Source of the DNA: CAYUCJ01 sp049282265
GTDB lineage: Bacteria > Desulfobacterota > DSM-4660 > Desulfatiglandales > Desulfatiglandaceae
Direction of reading: 5' to 3'
DNA length: 13,305 nt
Assembly (NCBI GenBank): GCA_049282265.1
Contig: JBAPTR010000007.1
Span: forward strand, 1 to 13,305
In this document: piece by piece, positions 9,301 through 13,305 of the stretch
Position numbering within the stretch: position 1 is the stretch's first letter
Layout: each line of letters opens with the position of its first letter
Program-made: the position numbers and the translations under genes
The notes under the pieces: generated by a model
What the model saw: the letters and a program-made list of their open reading frames with translations, nothing else
Told to the model about the DNA's origin: nothing
Database searches by the model: none

Positions 9301-11303
9301 CGGTGAAAGGACTGCAGATTCCGGACCTCATGGATGAGGCCGGCGCAGGCCCCGCTCATGAATTGCCCTCGTTCCAGACAGCCCCGCTCATCCAGGGCCA
9401 CCCCCTCTGGCCTGTCCATACCTCGGGCCGCAGTGAAGAGGCTTCCCGCCGCAATCTCCTCTATTCTTGTTCGGAAAGAGGCCTCGTCCTGGCAGCCCGC
9501 CGCAAACTCCCTCTCCAGGGATAAAATGGCGTCCACCCTCGGGGTCCTCAAGGATCGCACCCGAAGACCGGTGTCCTGACCTGAAACGGCAGTTCCTCCA
9601 GGGGGAGATTCCAGGACCATTCGCTGATAGAGCGCCGTCAAGGCGCCCGTTTCAACGATCTCCCGGGTGGTCAGATAGGCGGTGCCCATCTGGATGGCGT
9701 CCGCGCCAAGCATGGCGGCTAAGAATGCGGTCTCCCGGTTAAAGATTCCCCCTGCAAGGATCAAGCGACAGTTTTGGAAAAGGGATGGCGTGCGCCGTTT
9801 CAGATCCAGCACTATTTGAGCAAGGGTGAGCGTGCTATGCTGCCCCACGTGGCCGCCGGCATCATATCCCTCGCAAACCACATACCGGACGCCGGCTTCC
9901 AGGGCGAGCCCCAACAGGGCCTCATCAGGAGCGATATACATAACCCCTATGCCGCATTCTATCAATTCTCTTAAGGGGGAGAGATCGCCACCTGCAATAA
10001 CGACAAAACGAGGTCTGTGTTTCTTTATCCAGGCCAGATGCGTCTCCCTGAAAGGGTTCTCTGCCAAAGAGACGACATTCACTGCATAAGGGCGCCCTCC
10101 CATGATCTCCGGCAGGCGTCCCAGCCTCCGGTCAAGGGCCTCCGCGTCCATCAGGCCAAGTGCGATGGTGGGCAATCCACCGGCCTCGGCAACTCTTGAG
10201 GCAAACTCCGGAACATCCGTGATCCAGGACATGGCGCCCTGGATAAAGGGATATAGGGTTCCCATCTCTCTGGCTACAGGGCTGTCCAGGAAGCAATCCT
10301 TTTTCTCCTCAGCCTGGCGGCATAAGTTTCGAATCTCGTCCATGAAGGCCTTCACGGCCTCCTCGGTTCCGGCCCCGAAACGCTCAAGGAACGACCGGGC
10401 AAAGGCAGCCTCCACACCCAGAGGGATGACCTCCTTCTGACCGAAATGGCTCTCCAGAGGGTGAAGGGCCCTGGCATGCACCTGGCTAATGAATAAGCAG
10501 CGGTTTTCCTCCGTGATCTCTCCTCCGCACAGTGATCTCTCGAACGTCTTGATCCCCTTGAACGCAAGAGAGTTTCCCTTGTTGAAAAGGCGACAGGGAA
10601 CCTGCAGGTCCAGGCCAACCAGGTCGGTAGAATCCAGGCGGAGTTTGGAGAGCCGCCGGCGTTGGCGATCATCAATGGCAATCAGGTCTGTCAACCAATG
10701 GACGCTCTCGAAGACGATCCCGGTGGCCCCTGTGGACAGGAATGCCGCTGCCGCCTCAGGGGTGGAAACGCCTCCCCAGATGAGGATGTCAAAGGGCTTT
10801 GAGGGTGTGCGCAGCATTTCCTTGACCATCGAAAAGAGAGCCAGGGTCGTCTCACCGCTCACGAATCCGGAGGCCTCACATCCTTTCAGGACAATGCGCC
10901 CAATGCACGAGCTATCCTTCAAAATCGCCGCCAGGAGATCTAGGTCGCCGATGATGGGAAAGCAGCGGTAGTTTTCCGACAATTTCCTCAATCTCTGTAG
11001 AAAGAGGGAAGAATCTCCTTGAAAAAATTGGGGGCGGCATTCTATCCAGATGTCGTGGACCCCTGTTTCCTTCAATAACCGCCCCAGAGATGGATCCATC
11101 AAGGTAGGGACAGAGATTTTGATATCCCTGACGTGGCCGGCAGGGTCAGTCTTTCGTAAGAAAGAACGTAACCCGTCCACCCCCATCATGGAAAAATCGA
11201 AGACGACTCTGCTCCCTGTTCGTTGAGCCATTTGAATCACCGATGGGGTGATCTCCTCAGGCCGCCAGACGAAACCGATGATAGAAACCCGATGCTCAGC
11301 CAC
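3363..11303 (-). CDS. Iterative PUFA-synthase-like type I megasynthase (NMO-NMO-KS-AT-ACP-KR-DH)
   Basis: A single intact 2646-residue chain, predicted cytosolic. Domains in order: (1) TIM-barrel flavin domain related to nitronate monooxygenase/PfaD, about 1-235, with Phe147 where the active histidine is expected. (2) A second, intact-looking barrel, about 348-590, opening YPFIQGAMS and carrying GYDAGGHVG with His485; this is the probable enoyl reductase. (3) Ketosynthase, about 714-1175, with Cys916 (SAACATS), His1057 (ECHATST) and Lys1088/His1093 (KSQIGH). (4) Acyltransferase, about 1268-1590, with FPGQGSQ, Ser1356 (GHSLGE) and His1462 (AFHSP). (5) A Pro-rich linker, about 1670-1718. (6) One carrier protein, 1719-1795, with Ser1752 in DLSIRSS. 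(7) Ketoreductase, about 1830-2330, with GGATGI (2062-2067), Ser2213 and Tyr2226 (QANYAAAN). (8) Double-hotdog dehydratase, about 2355-2646, with His2374 and Glu2564. No thioesterase, reductase or condensation-type release domain is visible. Start is GTG, supported by a strong Shine-Dalgarno. Closest known relatives by architecture are PfaA/PfaD and HglE-type synthases. The likely role is repeated malonyl extension to a reduced or partly unsaturated acyl chain; the product is unknown. Confidence 0.93.
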   Translation of the reverse strand: MAEHRVSIIGFVWRPEEITPSVIQMAQRTGSRVVFDFSMMGVDGLRSFLRKTDPAGHVRDIKISVPTLMDPSLGRLLKETGVHDIWIECRPQFFQGDSSLFLQRLRKLSENYRCFPIIGDLDLLAAILKDSSCIGRIVLKGCEASGFVSGETTLALFSMVKEMLRTPSKPFDILIWGGVSTPEAAAAFLSTGATGIVFESVHWLTDLIAIDDRQRRRLSKLRLDSTDLVGLDLQVPCRLFNKGNSLAFKGIKTFERSLCGGEITEENRCLFISQVHARALHPLESHFGQKEVIPLGVEAAFARSFLERFGAGTEEAVKAFMDEIRNLCRQAEEKKDCFLDSPVAREMGTLYPFIQGAMSWITDVPEFASRVAEAGGLPTIALGLMDAEALDRRLGRLPEIMGGRPYAVNVVSLAENPFRETHLAWIKKHRPRFVVIAGGDLSPLRELIECGIGVMYIAPDEALLGLALEAGVRYVVCEGYDAGGHVGQHSTLTLAQIVLDLKRRTPSLFQNCRLILAGGIFNRETAFLAAMLGADAIQMGTAYLTTREIVETGALTALYQRMVLESPPGGTAVSGQDTGLRVRSLRTPRVDAILSLEREFAAGCQDEASFRTRIEEIAAGSLFTAARGMDRPEGVALDERGCLERGQFMSGACAGLIHEVRNLQSFHRELAEGPLLLHQPVVGSIEKIPAPPPNTSLSMETTSSRVCPHRDDHERVAVTGMSILNTLGKSPEKVWAASLAMKSGITLVPPSRWDHELFYDPRPQVPDKTYCKVGAFLDFKVSRNELGIPPHDFRTMTEATRITMWLADRAIRASGILESDIPRERIAVLISQNSGEAAGTLPGLIIREHVHDILANIKRAVHLTPDQQNAIEHEVKAGRMAPDDTTLLGRLNCAAAGFICNRYGFMGPSYAVSAACATSLVALHSAIQMIRSGIVDAAIVGGGEDNLTRMHFLEFSALGALYGLSGQERPAHETSRPFDAERDGMVLGEGGGMIVIEREGLARARGALVHAVVTGMGASNNHLGMVESSNVTQQMAIRASFRGIPYGPDAVDLVECHATSTRQGDVEEARALKAVFNSSKRTMITSFKSQIGHTLGASGINSLIRGVTAMKAGIFPPTLNYRHPDPEIDLEGSGLLIAPEPLDWKSRDTQPKRLQVNAFGFGGSNYVVQVEQAMDERDTILVSPGKEPGPDREKVSGPPTLRGVSFFRTEMDGRKCRMAVVAQSEEEALKVIERSDSLAESGIASPKALRPLAQQRIFMSREDLPVLPLAFVFPGQGSQYVGMGRDLYESFPVIREWMDRAADAADFDLLHLLFHDREENLQKTRWQQPAMFAMEYAMARHLTTLGIHPMAMAGHSLGELTALCLAGVYSPEDGFRIVNKRALCMDKAAAMHVDPGVMAAVDVPLDVLKEMIQGRDDVHIGNINSPNQIVLSGNTEAVKDVSKRLKEMGHRATLLRVSMAFHSPIMKVIHDELEAFIASIPFHSPQIPVISNTTMAPYPSDPVEIRRILMAHLESTVHWMNNVRTLWNDYGARLFVEVGPGETLSNLIADTFPESACIQTCLPSAEDLTYKTALVQLFVQGHMKIEEKPRFVSLSAFGKTPESHRETPAPALRPSELGPVGSNPAEGIIQREINRFAIETFGRFLKPNILEAIRQELDPTFQEGNLSSVIKSMFAGSGPPEGRKQVSPGEQASPPPESIPAILQQTSPPPGDESEGQDLMERIIRIIMDATGFNRDEIKPDMDLRRDLSIRSSRLPIIMDAAERQFGITIELEDFIGVRTVKDIAQRVSTVIDRQGGAGLQPAAKAVEPDPGRDEIPKSSKDDASLKRLVFNHATVELTASIPMELGPGESALLLSPDADDGIAGSAGDILRLDYGVDTFPMHFMQGNFGPGEEGHDIRTDKGALRAVDRIAGLSSLAGMVINLFQGGSGRLRGMEDVSRLLRGLFLLLKAFLQSPAKKFVVLIHSREDTETPGRVLAEGMLGLFLSAAQEHPSVQFRTLEIDWDTDLRVALRGALDRGCTLVENIHRDGRVFTSEGSSAPVVFGDSSSLNLRPGDVVVMSGGATGISAHLARCLAPFTPRLVFLGRTPLDPGINPANPHPEHSSSEAFTFDPRALEIARTLADLHSSGIEATYHTCDVTDSEAVRAVMGEVAGRYGKIDGIIHGAGVLRDGPLSQMTPDDFSMVTDVKFLGAWNLFSAAKGAGLRFFVGLSSAAAIQGNTGQANYAAANRMMSELLRTLHRKNGSIRFKALMLPPVEGAGMAEDPEVRELMKRKGAAYIHVNELAGLFCRELFIASAEDDWVMFMRRLPSVRTALLNDTIRPSPGGELDGGTVSFSPEDFPMIERISFLDIRREELEAFRSFSLEKDLWIADHRPFKFLKHPLVSAAMVLETFMEAARILYPHLQVRGVRQVRLMDMIQCPPGISRPSRISCRRTGTGLREVLCEVSLATQEISPAGRLTDRFTPYCKGQVALDGGDGGGGYLGVGLPDFPVRQDELRTRPMNNKKILKWYKDRSGLEGRYRVMEFLDGAGPGVVRGRTTYRETSDFANLQNARYQYSPYLLEALLQLVGFYIAATDPLERRSMIPMEIGEMRFFRICRTGEKIALEARMRTQDDEGLTWDARGIDDQGRTIMEVYGLRMHWVTD

Positions 11304-11312
11304 TATATCCAG

Positions 11313-11322
11313 CCCCTTCCTT
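11313..11322 (-). promoter_or_regulatory. Ribosome binding site fixing the GTG start of the megasynthase
   Basis: On the minus strand the purine run AAGGAAGGGG lies 9 bases before GTG at 11303-11301. No ATG in this frame sits near it; the first in-frame ATG codons come some 40 codons later, inside the first barrel. The site therefore supports GTG as the true start and a 46 bp gap after the GNAT gene. Confidence 0.65.
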
Positions 11323-11349
11323 CAAATGCGATAAGTCCAACTCTTAAAA

Positions 11350-12468
11350 TTATAAAGACTTTCTGAATATGCGATATTTTTTGTATTTTTTTGCGCCGGC
11401 TTCCTCTATCAATGAGTTGATCGATTCGTTGTCCTCCAGGGTCCAGCCCAACTCCAGATAATGGTATTTCTCTTTTTTCCTCACAACCTCATAGATGTGG
11501 TGGAAGGCTAACATGGGAAGTCCCAGCTGTCGGTACTTCTCCTTGATCCCGAACATCAACAACCGCAATCCGTTGATCTCCCTCCGATACAAGAGGAACT
11601 TCAGCAGACCCGTCAGACCGATCCGCCCGTTGAGACGCTTGAGCAATGGGTTAATGTCAGGAAAGATCACGCAGAACCCTGCGGGTTCATTCTCATAATA
11701 GATGAAGAAAACCATGTCCGGATCCACGAATTCCATTACGTTCTTTTGAATGTCCCGCATCTCATTATCGCTCAGAGGGACGAAACCCCAGTTACCAGAC
11801 CAGGAGGCATTGTATATCTCCCTGATCAGAGCAAACTCAGCGTCCGCATCCTTTGGACGAGAGGGCCTGATGTGGATACCTTTTTTGGAGATCCGTTCAG
11901 CAAGACGATCCATCCACCCGGGAAGCCGGTAATCGCCATCTATCAGGAAAGCCAGCAGGTCTTTTTCTTTGGTGAAGCCGCACGATTCGACCAGCCCCGG
12001 GTAGTACGGCGGGTTGTAAGGCATCATTATGGCAGGCGGATAATCGTATCCCTCCATGAGCAACCCCACCTCGTAATTGGTGGACGGGTTGAGCGGGCCC
12101 CTCATGAAGGTCATCCCCTTTTGGTGAACCCACCTCTCCACGGAAGAGAAGAGGGCCGCCGCGGCCTCCGGATCGTCAACGCATTCGAAAAATCCCCAAA
12201 TACCCATCTTTTCGCCGTGGAACTGGTTATAATGACGGTCTATGATGCCCGCGATCCTTCCCACCGTCTCCGAACCACGTCGAGCCAGAAAGAGGATACG
12301 CTCGGAAAACTCCCAGAAAGGGTGTCTGCGGGGGGCAAGCGTCCGGCGAACCTCCTTCTTAAGGGGGGGGACCCATCTGGGGTCCCTAGCATAGATCTTC
12401 CAGGGCACGTCAATGAAGCCCTTTAATTCCGAACCCCCTTCCACAGCAACAATCTCTATGCCGGCCAT
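11350..12468 (-). CDS. GNAT-fold acyltransferase with two tandem domains (YghO-like)
   Basis: First gene of the operon, 372 residues. It looks like two GNAT (acyl-CoA N-acyltransferase) folds in tandem. The N-terminal half (about 1-175) includes strand VGRIAGI (69-75) and the family-typical RGPLNPSTN (123-131). The C-terminal half (about 198-372) includes EPAGFCV (261-267), KYRQLGL (311-317, in the position of the acyl-CoA pyrophosphate loop), LELGWTLEDN (338-347) and a basic Tyr-rich end. From memory, this two-domain layout and the W-x-L-E-D-N segment are typical of proteins annotated YghO-like, most of them uncharacterised; some GNAT-fold bacterial proteins acylate long-chain amines. An AAGGGA ribosome site precedes ATG by 6 bases, and a good promoter lies just upstream. 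Its position ahead of a synthase with no release domain makes it a candidate to move the finished chain from carrier protein or CoA to an amine or hydroxyl acceptor (inference). There is no signal peptide. Confidence 0.75.
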   Translation of the reverse strand: MAGIEIVAVEGGSELKGFIDVPWKIYARDPRWVPPLKKEVRRTLAPRRHPFWEFSERILFLARRGSETVGRIAGIIDRHYNQFHGEKMGIWGFFECVDDPEAAAALFSSVERWVHQKGMTFMRGPLNPSTNYEVGLLMEGYDYPPAIMMPYNPPYYPGLVESCGFTKEKDLLAFLIDGDYRLPGWMDRLAERISKKGIHIRPSRPKDADAEFALIREIYNASWSGNWGFVPLSDNEMRDIQKNVMEFVDPDMVFFIYYENEPAGFCVIFPDINPLLKRLNGRIGLTGLLKFLLYRREINGLRLLMFGIKEKYRQLGLPMLAFHHIYEVVRKKEKYHYLELGWTLEDNESINSLIEEAGAKKYKKYRIFRKSL

Positions 12469-12504
12469 ATTCGTTCCCTTCGAGAGGTTATAGTCGAAAG
12501 AAGT

Positions 12505-12532
12505 ATTATAAAATCATGCATCAGGGTCTTAA
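12505..12532 (-). promoter_or_regulatory. Sigma70-type promoter of the operon
   Basis: On the minus strand, TTAAGA (12532-12527; 4 of 6 to the -35 consensus) is followed after 16 bases by a perfect TATAAT (12510-12505). The predicted start near 12498 leaves a leader of about 30 bases before the GNAT ATG at 12468, with AAGGGA at 12480-12475. The A/T-rich stretch just upstream (about 12533-12550) could act as an UP-element-like region. No other comparably good promoter was seen ahead of the first gene. Confidence 0.55.
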
Positions 12533-12892
12533 AACAAATTTTGAAAAAAGTCCAGATGCAAGCTATCCGCAATCCCGAGGAATGGGCGTACATATGGGTA
12601 CGCCCGGATCACGAAGGGTGAGGATAATCCCGCGAAACATCGCACGCCTCGGCAATGCCGGTTTTTACCTTCCAGACCGAGAGCCTGCAGGCAGGCGTGG
12701 CGATACGTTTCTGCCGCCAGCCGATATTAGCCCGTATTTCTCACGGGAAGGATTGCGATAGGCCGCTCATTTTGATATAACGGCAATGAAATCAATCGGA
12801 TAAAGCCCTTCAAAAGGAGCGACCCATCCAAACAGAGTGTAATACAAGACAGTTAGAATCTCAAGGGGTAGGAAGGCGGGGAGTGGTGGGGA
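12533..12892. other. Intergenic region without a convincing gene
   Basis: About 360 bases between the operon promoter and the transposase fragment. Short frames on both strands show no recognisable family. Three small inverted repeats are visible: GGGCGTAC/GTACGCCC (12584-12605), GCCTGC/GCAGGC (12683-12696) and CCCGT/ACGGG (12731-12747). None is followed by a T-run, so none reads as an intrinsic terminator. The stretch just before 12893 does not continue the transposase reading frame, which meets a stop at 12869-12871. The region may include degraded insertion-sequence ends, but I cannot identify any with certainty. Confidence 0.5.
12584..12605. repeat. Perfect 8-bp inverted repeat
   Basis: GGGCGTAC (12584-12591) and GTACGCCC (12598-12605) are perfect reverse complements separated by 6 bases (ATATGG). 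It lies about 50-75 bases upstream of the operon's -35 box, a position compatible with a dimeric regulator site, but no known operator is recognised. It is not a terminator because no U-tract follows on either strand. Confidence 0.4.
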
Positions 12893-13204
12893 AATTCGAA
12901 CATTGATGCACCTGAAGGGGCGGTAGAGGAACTGGAAAGGATTGTTTTTCGCATCCGGCAAAGGTGGTCGGAGGTAGAGATAGTAGTTCGTGGAGACAGT
13001 GGATTTTGCCGGGAAAAGATCATGGCCTGGTGTGAAGGAAGCGGGGTCGAGTATATGTTAGGGTTGGCGAGAAACAGCCGGTTGGAGAAGATTCCGCATG
13101 AAGATCTGGTGGATGCAGAATCCTGTATGCAACGAAGGGAAAGGCGTCAAGGATATATAGGAACTTTTTGTATCAACCCCTCAGGAGAGAACGAAGTTGT
13201 ATGA
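12893..13204 (+). pseudogene. IS1380-family transposase fragment (truncated at both ends)
   Basis: The plus-strand frame from 12893 reads like the central DDE part of an IS1380-type transposase. Hallmarks are SNIDAPEGAVEELERI, then the acidic catalytic strand VVRGDSGFCRE (about 12983-13015), then MAWCEGSGVEY and GLARNSR. A full transposase of this family is roughly 420-480 residues; here about 100 remain, without the N-terminal domain or the C-terminal catalytic acid. The frame meets a stop at 12869-12871 upstream, and homology ends near 12893. Past about 13160 the match fades and the frame ends in TGA at 13202-13204. Reading one frame over gives YQPLRRERS, which resembles the family's next Tyr/Arg-rich segment, so a small deletion or frameshift is likely. 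It is non-functional and marks an old insertion next to the lipid operon. Confidence 0.8.
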
Positions 13205-13261
13205 AAACAGTCACCTGATTGTGTAAAGGTTCTGGATTGTGGTAAAATAGATTGGATATCT

Positions 13262-13305
13262 ATGGCAGAAGACAGGAGACCGATATACTCCATCCTCGAT
13301 ATCGA
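13262..13305 (+). CDS. Possible start of a plus-strand gene, cut by the right edge
   Basis: ATG at 13262-13264 opens a frame of 14 codons (MAEDRRPIYSILDI) that is still open at the window end. TAAAAT at 13243-13248 resembles a -10 box, with only a poor -35 candidate (TTGTGT, 13219-13224), and no clear ribosome site is visible. The frame is also open upstream to the TGA that ends the transposase fragment. Too short to identify; it could be a real downstream gene or chance. Confidence 0.2.
   Translation, partial: MAEDRRPIYSILDI

Noticed and set aside
12683..12747. Small hairpins (GCCTGC/GCAGGC and CCCGT/ACGGG) as terminators or insertion-sequence ends
   Set aside because: No T-run follows either stem on either strand, and I cannot match them to a known terminal repeat; stems of 5-6 bp arise by chance.
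12516..12761. An 81-codon plus-strand frame upstream of the transposase fragment
   Set aside because: No recognisable motif, Arg/Pro-rich composition, overlaps the operon promoter, and no ribosome site was seen; likely chance.
12767..12961. A 64-codon minus-strand frame with a hydrophobic stretch (ILTVLYYTLFGWV)
   Set aside because: It overlaps the transposase fragment in antisense at its 5' end, has no convincing ribosome site, and shows only a vague likeness to a transposase strand (LYPIDFI). I could not support it as a gene.
1..13305. CRISPR arrays, tRNA, rRNA or riboswitches
   Set aside because: No regularly spaced repeats, no tRNA-like cloverleaf sequence and no recognisable riboswitch core were seen in the few non-coding stretches.

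Overview
The window carries one long leftward (minus-strand) gene cluster spanning about 1-12,500, followed on the right by about 0.8 kb of mostly non-coding DNA that holds a broken insertion-sequence transposase. The look of the genes (PUFA-synthase-like megasynthase, cluster-borne phosphopantetheinyl transferase, radical SAM enzyme, IS1380-type transposase debris) fits an anaerobic deltaproteobacterial (Desulfobacterota-like) genome or metagenome contig. That placement is an inference from gene style only; the window contains no phylogenetic marker.

Reading in the direction of transcription (right to left): a likely sigma70 promoter at 12,505-12,532; a double-domain GNAT-fold acyltransferase (11,350-12,468); a very large multidomain fatty-acid/polyketide-type synthase of 2646 residues (3,363-11,303); a Sfp-type 4'-phosphopantetheinyl transferase (2,593-3,327); an ABC exporter ATPase (1,580-2,533) and its ABC-2 permease (465-1,583); and the first 156 codons of a radical SAM enzyme (1-468) that runs off the left edge. 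Gaps are 59 bp or less, and the last three genes are joined by 4-base ATGA overlaps, so the six genes look like one operon.

The megasynthase is the centre of the cluster. Its domain order is: two flavin-type nitronate monooxygenase/PfaD-like barrels (the first apparently degenerate), ketosynthase, acyltransferase, one acyl carrier protein, ketoreductase, and a double-hotdog dehydratase. It therefore carries a complete condensation-reduction-dehydration-enoyl reduction set on one chain, but no visible chain-release domain. The PPTase would load the carrier protein. The GNAT protein is a candidate for chain release by N- or O-acylation. The ABC transporter would move the product or keep it off the inner membrane, and the radical SAM enzyme could tailor it. 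The proposed overall role is synthesis and export of a specialised ('secondary') lipid; the product is unknown.

The right flank (12,533-13,305) contains short inverted repeats, a 5'- and 3'-truncated IS1380-family transposase piece on the plus strand (12,893-13,204), and a short open frame entering the right edge. This looks like a decayed mobile-element boundary of the cluster.
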